DNA from: Scortum barcoo
Taxonomy: Eukaryota > Chordata > Actinopteri > Centrarchiformes > Terapontidae
Assembly: GCA_023238725.1 (NCBI GenBank)
Contig: CM041538.1
Span: 9,112,880-9,176,879, forward strand
Length of the DNA: 64,000 nucleotides
Reading direction: 5' to 3'
The position numbers and the translations under genes are program-made. Under the pieces are notes generated by a model, which saw only the letters and a program-made list of their open reading frames with translations, ran no database searches and was not told the DNA's origin. Each line of letters begins with the position of its first letter. Position 1 is the first letter of the stretch. Shown one piece after another: positions 23,896-35,922 of this stretch.

Positions 23896-26499
23896 CTGAA
23901 AACACATGAACACAGTTTTTTTTTAAGATTTAAGATTTTTTAAAGATTATTTCAGTAGTGTGACACAATAAAACAAAGGGGGGAAAAAATCAGATTAGGA
24001 AAGACCAGAGCTGGAAGATTCAGGGTGACCAATCAAACAGTTAACATCTTGTAGACTCTCAGCTGCTGAGCCACAGAACATACCCTGATAAGGAAAAACA
24101 GGTATGCAATCCAAACCGAGACAGTCTGCTACTAAGTGCTTCTGACTTTCCTGTAATTCCATCCAAAGATTTTCCCTGTGAATTCTGACCTTTAGGATCA
24201 TATCAAATCATAAGAACAATATCAAGTTTTTCCAACTCTCTCTTTCTCTGATAACGTTTTGTTTTCATTACCGAGCTTTCTGTGGACTCAGGCGTATTAG
24301 GCTATTATGCTTTAATGACTGAGCATGAGGAAAGGGGAAGAGCGGTCCTCTCACATGCACATCAACATCCCCTTAAGAGATAAGATGCAGTCACACTCCT
24401 CGCACATCGTCACGTACAGTGGACGCACACATAGACGAACGGACTGGACGTGACCGGTCAAGAGGGGGCAGAGTGACTTGTGAGAGAGCACTGTGGTCAT
24501 TCACTGATGGAAATTAGTTAGATGAGAATGTAGAAGTGTGAAGGAGGAGGTGGATCTCATTAAGACAGTACCAAAGAGGAGTAAGGGTGGACACATCACT
24601 AGATTTTACTGTTGTGATGTGTCCTTCTTGAAATCACTTTTCAGACAAACTGTGCATGTGGCAAACTGTTTCCATGCATTTTCCATTGTAGTTTGAGTTT
24701 TTGCAAGTGGCTCTCTTTTATTACTTTGTTCTGCCTCAATGGTCATCACTTCCTTTTCTTTATAGTAAACACAGACCAGCAGAAATGGTGCTGGTAACAC
24801 TTCAAACGTAAAGCGTAAAGAGTTCGACACTACAAAGCTGTTTTCATGTTCATCCGCTGAAGGGGGGCAGTCTCTCTGTGCTCACCTTGAGTCTGACTTA
24901 AAAACATGATTTTATAGAGAGATTTTATAACATCACAGTACTTTGATACGAAGTTCAAAAAAGGGTGGGGTCTCTGCAGATGTAGAGGCCACCACACATT
25001 TAAAGACCATCTAAGTGATTATTTTTGTAAAAGTCTGTGACTGTAGTTAATAGAATTTTTTTTTTTTTTACAAAAACTATTCTTCTGTACATAAACATTT
25101 AAGTTAAACACATCTGGAAGGATATTTAAATGTAAGAAAAAGGCAATTTATGAAAATGCTGAAAGATTTATTTCTAAGGTTTCCAAAAAATATTCAGTGT
25201 CTGGAGAAAGGTCACAGATGTTTTTTTTGCAACTGAGTGTTGTGTATTTTTCTTGTATTGCTTCTCCTGCCCAGCTCCTCCTCTGTTTATTGTAATGAAA
25301 TATGAAATGAAGACTGCATCAATTCAGCTGACAGTCCCGTAAAGAGTACAGAAACAGGCTTTTAGCTTGGTGAAAACGTACTGACTTTCTTTCTTTTCTT
25401 TATGTATTATACGTTAAATTTCACTGCATATGTATGGTGTGCTTCAGTCACGGCTGCGGTGTAAACTCATTCATACTGATGACTCTTTTTATTATGCTTT
25501 CTTCTGAATCATTTGTGGGGTGGACGAGTGGGAATTTGAATGTTTTTTTGCCTGATGGAAAAAATGAGAAAGTGAGTGAAATGGGATGGGGGTGTCATTT
25601 TTTTAACACAAATGATGGGAATCTAAACAAAAACAATGACATTTATGAAGTCAGAGCTCATGGCTCAGTCTGTACAAATAAAAACACAGACAGCTTGTTG
25701 CAGTATGAGTAAACTTAAGATGCATGAGATTTTTTAAAAACTGTGGATACAAAATGCTTTACAAAGGGATTAAAAAAACAGGAAATAAATTAGACAGATG
25801 AGGCAATAAATAAAAAGGGCTCAAGTTAATTAGAGTAAGATAAACACAAAAGAAAATAAGTTACGATAGTTAGAAACAGTCACACATTTCAGACTACATG
25901 ACCAAGTTTTTGCCTTGGCCTTAAAAACCAGTTGTTTGTTAAAACCTTTGCTGCGGGGACCTACAGAGTGAAGAAGATGTAAAACGATGTTTCAGACAGA
26001 GCATGACTTCAGGCGGTATTTTCTTTGTTTAAGTAAGGCCAACATTTTATTGTGACAAACTATGTTTGTGTTGAATTAATCCATAGAAAAGGATGTAAAA
26101 AAAGGCTTCCCAAATGGCTCAGTAATAAACTGAGGAGACTCATCAAATACAGATATGTGAGAGTTTATTGTGCTAAATATGTGTACAAATACAGCTGCTC
26201 AACAGCACGAAACGCTGGTTTGCTATTTGTTTGAAGCTTGGTGCTCTTGTTGCCTCAGAAAGAGGAATTCAGCAGATTACCCCTGATTTTTTTTTATGAA
26301 TGATGACGTGGTACTACGATTAGTACAAAGCATTTCTATTTTCTAATTTCCTCTAGAATTTCATGTTTCTAAACAGTGACGCACTGAACAAGCTGACAAA
26401 AGATCAAAGGTATATGAGAGGTGTGTGTATACACATGCATTCCTGCACTATGCACTATGCATTGAATGCTTGACTGCTCTGCCCTCAGGTCAATCCACT

Positions 26500-26699
26500 C
26501 CACTCCACTCATTTTGCACCAGCTGATTTTTTGCTTTGCTTTTCTATCTTGTTTATTTTATTTTGTAATATTATACTTTTTTATATCTTTATTACTATTT
26601 GGGCTTGCACCGGGACCAGGGTAGCTAATCTCGTTCCATCCCATGTTTAACTTGTGTTGGAATGACAATAAACAATCCTTGAATCCTTGAATCCTTGAA
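26500..26699 (+). mobile_element. 3' end of a non-LTR retrotransposon (L2/CR1-type)
   Basis: Truncated 3' tail ending with GGAATGACAATAAACAATCC and then three tandem copies of an 8-base unit (AATCCTTG). Non-LTR elements of the L2/CR1 type often end in short tandem repeats rather than poly(A). The upstream part (TTGCACCGGGACCAGGGTAG) has the look of a retrotransposon 3' UTR. No coding part remains. The exact 5' truncation point is uncertain. Confidence 0.65.
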
Positions 26700-27072
26700 A
26701 TCCACTGCTTTGTGTGTGGTGGTCACGTGTAGAGACGACTAATTCTGGAGCCAGCACGGGCGAGTCTAGTCATCCACAACACAAATATCTCACAGATAGC
26801 TTCACACTAACTTTGTAGATGAAGATGACTTAGAGTCCCAGAGAAATTCCAGAGGAAAACATTTTCACATGGAGTGAGTCATATATCCAAAAAGACTTTC
26901 CATTAAGAAAGCAAAAACCCATTGTCTGTTTCTGGTCAAGGCTGTTCTCAAGAATTTAGATTTTTTTTTTTACCCCATGCAGAGAAAAGAGACTGGTGAG
27001 AAGGATGAGATGAATGACATTACAGAGTTTACAAGACAGTTTCAAACATAGAAAGACAAGCACATGGCCATA

Positions 27073-27412
27073 GATGGAAGTTTTCAGACCATTTACTTAA
27101 AGGAAAATAGTAAAATCACAGTGTGCAAATACTTAAATACGCGTAATTCTTCATTTAAAACCTTAAAATAGTAGCAACGTACTTTCTGCAAAATGCACTT
27201 AAATTTCAAAGGTAGCTGTAGTATTCATTTTGCAAAAATCTACTTTGTATACGAGTATAAAGCTTACTCTATGGTAAGCCATCATATTTCATGAAGTCAT
27301 CTTGCGTTTTGTGTGTAAAATCTTAATTTAATCTAAACTGCAGTCAAACGAAAGGTACACCACTTCCCTCTGAGATGTAGTGAGGGTAGAGGTAGCAGGA
27401 AACTGAAATAGT
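27073..27412 (+). mobile_element. Decayed copy of the hAT-type non-autonomous element
   Basis: Follows the same order as the copy at 46.3 kb: GGAAGTTTTCAGACC, ATTTACTTAA, TTTTGTGTGTAAAATCTTAA and GAGATGTAGTGAGGGTAGA. Many changes and lost ends indicate an older insertion. Confidence 0.6.
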
Positions 27413-27967
27413 CAGGTAAACTTACTGTACACGGCTGCTCATGGTATGTTTTTAGCTACCTGACCTGAAGCTGAGCGTTGTCATGTGTTCTGTGTTATTC
27501 ATGAGTTGTTCTGTTGCTGGACAAACATCAGCCTCTGAGCTGATCATGATCTGAGTCACATCCTCATGAGTGATTCTTCTACAGTCGTATGAGACGCGAA
27601 CATCCGGCGCACAGGTGTTATGATGATGCTTTATGCCTTCATGAGAAGCCAAACAGGATGAAAAATGAAGCGGACTGCCCAATCGCAGCCTGAGAGAGCG
27701 CCGGTGGTGACTGCTGTGTTATGTAAGCAATAACGCACAATGAGATGCCCTTAAATGAGAATGAGGGTAGCTCCCTGCTGAGATATCATCTACATTGAGC
27801 CTATTGTTTTTGTAACAGCATGACCCCGAGTGCTTATGACGCAAATATCTTTACAGTGGTCACTTAACAAGGAAATTAAGGAGCGCAGAGTTTAAATAAT
27901 CCTTCTTTTGTCTGTGGTCATTTATGTCAACTTCACCAGTGAGGTCAAGATGAATGAAGGACAAATA

Positions 27968-28184
27968 CAGTGGTGTGAAAAAGTGTTTGCCCCCTTCCTG
28001 ATTTCTTATTTTTTTGCATGTTTGTCACACTTAAATGTTTCAGATCATCAAACAAATTTAAATATTAGTCAAAGACAACACAAGTAAACACAAAATTGCA
28101 GTTTTTAAATGAAGGTTTTTATTATTAAGGGAGAAAAAAAATCCAAACCTACATGGCCCTGTGTGAAAAAGTGATTGCCCCCCC
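27968..28184 (+). repeat. Left terminal inverted repeat of the Tc1 element
   Basis: Outer motif at 27970..27996 (GTGTGAAAAAGTGTTTGCCC) and inner motif at 28161..28184 (GTGTGAAAAAGTGATTGCCC) are two near-identical direct repeats about 190 bp apart. This matches the double transposase-binding-site arrangement of IR/DR Tc1 elements. Confidence 0.9.
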
Positions 28185-28347
28185 TGTTAAAACATAACTT
28201 AACTGTGGTTTATCACACCTGAGTTCAATTTCTCTAGCCACACCCAGGCCTGATTACTGCCACACCTGTTCTCAATCAAGAAATCACTTAAATAGGACCT
28301 GCCTGACAAAGTGAAGTAGACCAAAAGATCCTCAAAAGCTAGACATC

Positions 28348-29382
28348 ATGCTGAGATCCAAAGAAATTCAGAGAACAAATGAGAAAGAAAGTAATTGAGA
28401 TCTGATCTATCAGTCTGGAAAAGGTTATAAAGCCATTTCTAAAGCTTTGGGACTCCAGCGAACCACAGTGAGAGCCATTATCCACAAATGGCAAAAACAT
28501 GGAACAGTGGTGAACCTTCCCAGGAGTGGCTGGCCAACCAAAATTACCCCAAGAGCGCAGCAACGACTCATCCAAGAGGTCACAAAAGACCCCACAACAA
28601 CATCCAAAGAACTGCAGGCCTCACTTGCCTCAGTTAAGGTCAGTGTTCATGACTCCACCATAAGAAAGAGACTAGTAAAATGGCCTGCATGGCAGAGTTC
28701 CAAGATGAAAACCACTACTGAAGCAAAAAGAACATTAAGGCTCGTCTCAATTTTGCCAGAAAAAATCTTGATGATCCCCAAGACTTTTGGGAAAATACTC
28801 TGTGGACTGACAAGACAAAAGTTGAACTTTTTGGAAGGTGTGTGTCCCATTACATCTGGCGTAAAAGTAACACCACATTTCAGAAAAAGAATATACCAAC
28901 AGTAAAACCAGCAGTAAAATATGGTGGTGGTGTGGTGGTCTGGGGCTGTTTTGCTGCTTCAGGACCTGGAAGACTTGCTGTGATAAATAATTTACCATGA
29001 ATTCTGCTGTCTACCAAAAAATCCTGAAGGAGGATGTCCAATGGCCATCTGTTTGTGACCTCAAGCTGAAACGAACTTGGGTTCTGCAGCAGGACAATGA
29101 TCCAAAACACACCAGCAAGGCCACCTCTGAATGGCTGAAGAAAAACAAAATGAAGACTTTGGAGTGGCCTAGTCAAAGTCCTGACCTGAATCCTATTGAG
29201 ATGCTGTGGCATGACCTTAAAAAGGCGGTTCATGCTCAAACCCTCCAATGTGGCTGAATTACAACAATTCTGCAAAGATGAGTGGGCCAAAATTCCTCCA
29301 CAGCGCTGTAAGACTCATTGCACTTTATCACAAACGCTTGATTGCAGTTGTTGCTGCTAAGGGTGGCCCAACCAGTTATTAG
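28348..29382 (+). pseudogene. Tc1-like transposase pseudogene
   Basis: Remnant of a Tc1 transposase of about 340 residues, a DDE-family enzyme that cuts and joins transposon ends at TA. The frame starts MLRSKEIQRT at 28348. A one-base insertion then leads to a TGA at 28396..28398, and a five-base GATCT duplication soon restores frame. The paired-like HTH region follows (GYKAISKALGLQRTTVRAII, then RSGWPTKITPRA for the expected GRPxK-type linker). A two-base loss near 28677 shifts frame before the catalytic domain. Catalytic-region pieces survive in other frames: LWTDKTKVELF (the usual first catalytic Asp in the WTD context), WVLQQDNDPKHTS, and WPSQSPDLNPIE. An in-frame TGA near 28999 and a shift near 29240 break it further. 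The last residues GGPTSY and TAG at 29380 are typical of the family. It cannot encode an active enzyme. Confidence 0.93.
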
Positions 29383-29387
29383 GTTTA

Positions 29388-29612
29388 GGGGCAATCACTT
29401 TTTCCACACAGGGCCATGTAGATTTGTTTGATTTTTTTTTTCTCCCTTAATAATAAACCTTTTTTTTTTTTTTTTTTTAAACTGCATTTTGTGTTTACTT
29501 GAGTTGTCTTTGACTAATATTTAAATTTGTTTGAATGAATCTGAAACATTTAAGTGTGACAAACATGCAAAAAAAAATAAATCAGGAAGGGGGCAAACAC
29601 TCGTGTTTTTTG
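29388..29612 (-). repeat. Right terminal inverted repeat of the Tc1 element
   Basis: Reverse complement of the left repeat. The inner site at 29388..29412 (GGGGCAATCACTTTTTCCAC) is well kept. The outer site at 29587..29612 is kept only as GGGGGCAAACACT, with the last bases replaced by CGTGTTTTTTG. A T18-type homopolymer at about 29461..29478 interrupts it. Confidence 0.88.
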
Positions 29613-29649
29613 TATACTTGTGGTACTTGTTCTTTGATAAAGGTTGTGA

Positions 29650-29730
29650 AATAGTTGACTGCAGATGCACAGCTACTGACTAACTGGTTAATCATTTGGT
29701 CTCTTAAATATCAGAAAAGTGAAAAACCAA
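29650..29730 (-). repeat. Fragment of the ATTAATCGATT-type repeat next to the Tc1 element
   Basis: GACTAACTGGTTAATCATTT followed by GGTCTCTTAAATATCAGAAA and GTGAAAAA matches the end of the reverse-orientation family. Sits within 40 bp of the right end of the Tc1 element. Confidence 0.45.
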
Positions 29731-30505
29731 ATGAAAACAGCATCAAATGACCCTCCATGGATAAGACTATCTACAAAGAAAACATTTTTGTAAATACTTT
29801 TATTTATAAATGTCTAAGATGATTGAATGATTAATACAATTACAACAAAAAGAGCAGAGTTTCCATTAAGGAAAGGAAAATAAACACCTAAATCACTTAA
29901 ATATGCATTTGTGTTGTAATGAGGGTTAACCATGGCAGAAACAAATAACCAACAGCTGAGTAAAAAGAGTTACACTGCAAACTTCAAACAACATCCATCT
30001 CTTGACATTCAGACCATAAATCAGCTTTCCCTAAACTGAACTGCACTTCAAGCACCAACATTTGATTCTCATGTGAAAACATTTCGACGCAGACAAAATG
30101 TCTTATGACTCTCATGTGACTCTCTGATACCAATGTTTGCGTCTGGTTTAGTCCCCAGGTAGCACTGACTGCACCCTCCTGACCAGCAGAGTCCCAGAGA
30201 CCACAGAGAAAATGCCAAAATATATATAACCATCTGATCTGGTCAATCTGGGTCAATCTCATCTGATTGGAGGTTTATTCTTTCTACAGAACTCTTTCAC
30301 CTGTTTATGGTTATAAACTGAACTAAACAAAACAGGCAACAAAAAAAAAAAACACTCTGATTGAATGGTCTCCAGTGGTTACTGAAAGATGAAAAATAAG
30401 AACATTTGTCTTATGGCTGTGTTTTTGCCCTGGTCCAGGACAAAGAAGGGATATCCAATAATTTAGCCTTTGAAAAAACAAAACAAAGACCCCTTTCTAT
30501 AAAAT

Positions 30506-30606
30506 GGGGTGTCCTGGTGGTTTACTGGATTAGTGCGTTCATCTGGGAAACTATTCTCACTCATACCAGACTCCATGCTTTCTTTTTGACGTCCACCGCA
30601 CGTCAT
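30506..30606 (+). repeat. Probable tRNA-like SINE fragment
   Basis: GGGGTGTCCTGGTGGTTTAC, TGGATTAGTGCGTTCATCTG, then CACCGCACGTCAT. This has the layout of a fish tRNA-derived SINE head (box A region TGGxxTAGTGCGTTCA), but box B is lost. Degenerate. Confidence 0.45.
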
Positions 30607-32698
30607 CAATGATTGGATCCTGAAAAATCTACTATTCATATAAAATGATACAAATATAAAATTCAAGTTCTTTCTCTGTAAAGCAGAAGCAGGTTGAGAA
30701 CGAGAACTGTTTATAGAAAAACTGCAGAGAGATCCAGAAAATCAGGACCAGATGCCTTATTGTAATTATGAGTTTCCTAGGCAGAAGGAAACTCCCGTAA
30801 CTTTAATGAATCTGACAATGTGTGAACTTGGTGTTGAAAGGGATGAAAGCGTCATCAGATTTCATGACGCACTCTAGTGTTTATGCATTTTTACATGACG
30901 GCATGTCAAAGACGGGGAACACTGATCCCTGGGAATTCCTTGGAAATGAACATATTTTCCAAGCCATCATGATCATTATGGTGCCGTATAGGGTCAGTCG
31001 TGTTATTGGTGTTATGTTTCACTAAAGCAATCAGGAAGTGCTCCCTCTGACCCTAAAATGATCTGCTATGATGACACGACATTCCTTTCCCATGATCCAG
31101 CTGCATCTGTCTGACTGATAGGCAGACTGACTGAGTGATGGACCTGCCCAAAGGATGATTGAGAGATATATAATATAATATATATGTTTATTTGTGCATT
31201 TTACTGGATCCCTGTTAGCTTCTACAGTGTTAGTTACTGTGTTGGCTTAAATTACTGCCCATATACAAACATCAATGCAAACCAGCAACATGCTTCATGG
31301 AAAATCATCAGTAAAACTACTGAAAACTGAGACAATATAAGATAGGAAGATGCTTGTATTCAATCGTAGCCCGCCTCTCTTTCTTTTCTTTAAGGTGTTT
31401 TGTTAAGGTGATTCTCTCATTTTGTTTTATAACCTCTTCCATCCTGCAGAAGCCCTTTACATAACTGTATGTTTTAAAAGCGTAGTTCTGACCCTCTTGG
31501 TAACTAATTTATCCACAAACCAAAGAGCGTTTGCCCGTTTACTTCAATAAAGCTGAAAAAATTTCAGGTATTCCTAAAAATATAGCTTTCCTCATCAAAA
31601 CAAGCAGACTCAAATATAATCTTGCACGAACCAAAGGCCACATGTCAATATTATTTATAGAAAAACTTAAACCGTGTGAAAAATACCAAAGTAATGTACA
31701 CACAGTCGAGGCAGTTTTGGTAAATCTTTATCTTAGAAGTCACTGTTTAATAAGAACAATCTTGAAGCTGTCAGGTTGTGAAAATCCCCTTTTAGCTGTT
31801 TTTATGTTTTAACTGATAATCACACATTTCCCAACACAGTTTCACTTATAACTCATAAAAAGCCATTAATCCTTTAGTTCTTTTTTTATAGCAGCATGTA
31901 CAGCTCCTGATGATGGTTTTAAGATGGTATGATACTGAAACAAGATCTCTGACCCATTTCAGTGTAATCATCACTCTAACACCTACACTAACCAATCATG
32001 AGACAGAGAAAAGTATAGCTTCAGTTTTCTTTTGTCAGAAAATCACTACCTGACCTGGGCCAAACCAAGTATTTGAATTTGACTCTGCTCTCACTGGGAG
32101 CTGAACAAAAAGTTGGAGGAGAAAGGTTTTAAAAAGCACTCACGTGTACTTCAAGCTAACTTGTAGGCTAAAATGGGTACATAATTGTTAGATAGATCAG
32201 TAAATGAATTAACAGCAACATAAACATTTTAGATCTGCTGTAGTGCAAATCTGAATTTAACAGAGCAAACATCAGGGACCAGGTTCTCTGACACAGACAA
32301 AAACTGTGTCCTGCACGAGTCTTCATTTGAAATTTGGTGGAATTTAGGAGGCGACTACTAGTGTGGTTAAAAAAAAAAAAGAAAAGAAAAAAAAAAGAAA
32401 TCGTAGTAGCAAAAACAGAGACTAAACTGAAAACATCCAGTAACAGAAAGTGAAGATGGAGGCTGGAAAGATTTGGGACAAATATTTTTGGTGGGAAATG
32501 ACTCCCACTTCCTAGGTCTAAGACAATGGTACTGTTTCAGGTTAACAGTAGTCCTGCCAGTCTCATTTACTGGAAGAGCAGGACAACTCAGCGTCCTAAG
32601 GTGTTGATTCATGTGACTGTAGGTGTGCGAGGACTGACAGGACTGAACCATGTGAGACAAAGTGCTGCTGGGAGGGATTCTGGAGCATGAGGCACTAT

Positions 32699-32965
32699 CA
32701 GGGCTGTAACCTATGATTATCTTTAAGACAAATTCATCTGCATCAGCTTCTGAATTAATCAATCAATCATTTTGTCGATAACCTGTCAGATAATAGTAAA
32801 AAATCCACTGTATAAATTCCCAGGTGACTCTTCAAATTATGTTTTATCTGATCAGCAATCCACTTTATTATCATGAATAATGAGTAAAAAAAATTATATT
32901 TAAGAAGCTGAAACAAAGAAATGTTGAACTTTTCTTGCCTAAATGACATAAAGATGTCTTTTGAC
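32699..32965 (-). repeat. Dispersed teleost repeat (ATTAATCGATT-type), reverse copy
   Basis: Starts GGGCTGTAACCTATGATTAT, continues GATAACCTGTCAGATAATAG and TTTAAGAAGCTGAAACAAAG, and ends near CCTAAATGAC. This is the order of a common fish repeat whose forward form carries GTGAGGATTTGCTGCTTTTC and ends in AGTTGCAGCCCT. The family is probably a non-autonomous DNA element. Confidence 0.65.
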
Positions 32966-35467
32966 TAAACACTGAACAAATCACTTCTTTCTCTTGTTTA
33001 CTTTAACTGTTGAAATTGTTCTGCATCACAAACACCCCTCATGGCTCACCAGTGTGAAATACAAAGCCTCACATTTGGCAGATACTTCCCGCAAAGAAAG
33101 GGCCACAGAGAGTCACAGACAGAGAGGGGAGAGCATTCTTATACCTTGAATTAATCTCTTCCTTCCTGTGTGTTATGCTGAGGGGAAACCAGTGACCATT
33201 TGTCAGGTTGTGCAAACAGAGGTGCCATGGTAACACCTCCTGTTTGTCCTAGTGTTAGCCAAGGTTTAAATATTATATCTTCGACACACACTTGAATTTG
33301 GCTTTTGTTCTGTTATTAAATGAGCAATTCGGCTAATGTTAACAATCTTGCAGCTTGAAAAGTCATAGATAAAAACCATCTGTTCTTGTGCATCATTAGC
33401 ACAACTGTTTGCCAAAGTGTGTCGGAGACAAACATTTTCTAACAGTCCCTGCAAATGTTTGCAAGTAAAGAAGAAACAGAGAGATGCCTGGGACGAGCAG
33501 CGGATCCTAAAAAGACCTTTCTGTCTAACCAGCCAGCTCGGTGAAATGTGCCAGAGCTCTGAAATGCCCCATAAGGATGATGAGCTGAGCAAGTGATCCC
33601 ATCAGACCGAGCAAAAATAGCAGCTAAATATTGTGCTCCGAAAAATCGCAGTACTATTTCCCTACATGAACGTGCAGCAGAAGGGTCTAAAAATAGGTTA
33701 ATTATCCGAACTAGTCTAAACATGTACATGCTGAAGCAGACATTTCCCAACTTATAAAACTCCACCGGAGCAAAGGGATCAGCTTCAACAACCAAAAGCT
33801 GAAAAAAAATCAAAATGTTTCAGGACATTTCACTTGTCATCATTGTGAAATTCTGTTCCCACATGTAGCCCGAACACATCAGAGTCTCTTTCGCTACCTT
33901 TACGCACACTGGGAATGTTTAAAGATGCTCAACTCCTGATTCAGCTGATGCAACATGAAGACATTGCGTCAGTCTGTTGTTGCCACACTATCTAAACACA
34001 GACCACTTGGAAAAATTGATTACATCAGTATGAAATGATCAACACCAGAAATGTGCTTTTGCACTTCTCAACTCCAGATTTTCATAAAAAATCTGAAAGA
34101 ATATGTGGAATATATGCATACACAGAATATGTTTTGATGTGTGGTCCAACATCAACCTCCACAACACTAGCCAAATGTACATGACAGTCCATGTCCTGCT
34201 CTTTCATTCACTTTGTGTTGCAGAGTGACAGTGGGTAATGCATGTACTGTTAGAATTAGAGATACATCCAGCGACCACTTTGCAGTCACTGTGTTTGCAT
34301 TTATTCATTTATTCAGACGGTTTGCAGTAAAGAATGTCTTCACTACATGTGCGTTACCTAAAAGCTGCAAATTGCAGTCTTCAACTTCTTAAGGTTGAGT
34401 CTTTGATATCAACAATCTCTACCACCATCAGAGACTTGTGGGAGAAAACACAGGAAGCCGAGCTGACCAATCACAGTTCTTGCTGTTCCCATGTGGTAGT
34501 TCTGTAGCACTGGTGCATAGTTACATTTTTGAGGATGCTCCAAAGCTACACCGTAACACACAACTAAAAGTACTTAACTATATTGACTATATTGCATTTA
34601 GTTTCCCACTGCCCCAAATTGGCGACTGTGACAATTTTATTAGTGCCTGTATTCTTACATGAGAAATCTACTCTCCTGCCCTGCAAAACACAGTAATATA
34701 AAACATGAACCTCCTCAGTTATGCCCATAAACCACTGGTGGTCACAACCTTTAATTTATAAAAAGAAAAAAACAGGGATTTCATCAAGCTAAAACCACGC
34801 AGAAAATTTGTCCTCTGGCCTTTTGTAATCTGCGACCAAAACTCAGGAATCTAACTAGATACAGCACTTATTAATAGAAATTAGGCCACTAACGTAATCA
34901 GGACTTGCGCCAAGCCATTATACATGCACATTTAGGAACAAAATCATCAAGCAGATTAGTGTTTAGAAATCATTTACAGTCCAAACACACAGCCATGTAT
35001 CACATGATTTCAAGAAACACAAAGCAGAAGTGGTCAAAAGGTGTGATGACAAGGGTGAGGGTGATGAAATGGGGAGTACAGGTGGTTTTGTATTTTTGTA
35101 TGTGTTAAACTTATTGATAGCAGAGGGTGACAGAGTGACTGAAAGAGAACTGAAATGTGCGTTTAACGGGGAGGAAGGCAAAGAGAATATGAGTGAAAAC
35201 TGACAGAGACAGAGAAGCAGGACAGTGCTTTAAAAAAAAAAAAGCAGAAGAAGAAGAAGACATTCCTGGGCTGGTAAATTGCAGTGTGGCATCTCTTTTC
35301 CATTACACTGCCTAGTCTGTACAGAGTCAGTCCACTCACAGCCACAGTCCCTGGCTTCTCTCTATTACTCTCATTGAACTATGTGTGCTGAAACTGCAAC
35401 TCAAAATCTAACTTTGTACTCAGTTCAGCAAATGAAAGTAGGAAGACGGATTTCACTGAGATTCTCT

Positions 35468-35922
35468 GGTGGAAAGTACATTTAGTTTAGCTGGTTAAGT
35501 TTAAGGCACTTTTCCTTTAGTTGTGTGATGTCCACTTTATGCTTCTTTATACTCCTTACTCATCCTTTTCCAACACATTTCAAAGGAAAAGATTTTACTC
35601 CACTACATTTATCTTACAGCTACTGGTTACTTTTAAGATTAAAGTATCTGTGATAATGTTAACATAATACAATACATCATTCAAGATTTAACAAGTGGTT
35701 TCCAACCTTTTTGGCTTTTGATCCCTTAAAATAAACCAGTCTAGTCAGTATAAACTAGCTCCACCTCAACTGTTAGAGTAAAATGCTCCTTATGTATGGA
35801 TGGATCTATAATTAAGAAGAAAATAATAAATCACACACAAGAGGCATTTGGCAGTACATTTTGCTCCTTTTCCTTGAGGAGGAGTTTAAATCCAGGACTT
35901 TTACTTTTAATGGATTTTTACC
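35468..35922 (-). mobile_element. Decayed hAT-type element, reverse orientation
   Basis: Reverse-complement order of the family: GGTGGAAAGTACATTTAG, TTTTACTCCACTACATTTAT, CTTACAGCTACTGGTTACTT, AGCTCCACCTCAAC, and CCAGGACTTTTACTTTTAATG. It holds a GTGGTTTCCAACCTTTTTGG module near 35694, itself a common fish repeat, either nested here or part of this subfamily. Confidence 0.65.

Larger units (their letters stand above)
27968..29612 (+). mobile_element. Tc1/mariner-family DNA transposon, full-length but inactive
   Basis: Element of about 1.65 kb inserted at a TA. The left end is CAGTGGTGTGAAAAAGTG (TA at 27966..27967). The right end is a decayed copy near 29612 followed by TA at 29613. Terminal inverted repeats are about 220 bp (27968..28184 and 29388..29612). 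Each holds an outer and an inner copy of a GTGTGAAAAAGTG-type direct repeat followed by a C run, the IR/DR layout known from Tc1-like fish elements bound by their own transposase. The middle carries a transposase pseudogene on the plus strand. It lies in the upstream pde4b intron, opposite to gene direction. Confidence 0.95.

Noticed and set aside
28447..28905. 152-codon frame as an intact transposase gene
   Set aside because: Only its N-terminal half matches transposase in frame; after about codon 77 it runs in a shifted frame until a stop, so it is part of the pseudogene.
28880..29290. 136-codon open frame on the minus strand
   Set aside because: Antisense shadow of the Tc1 transposase pseudogene, which reads convincingly on the plus strand.
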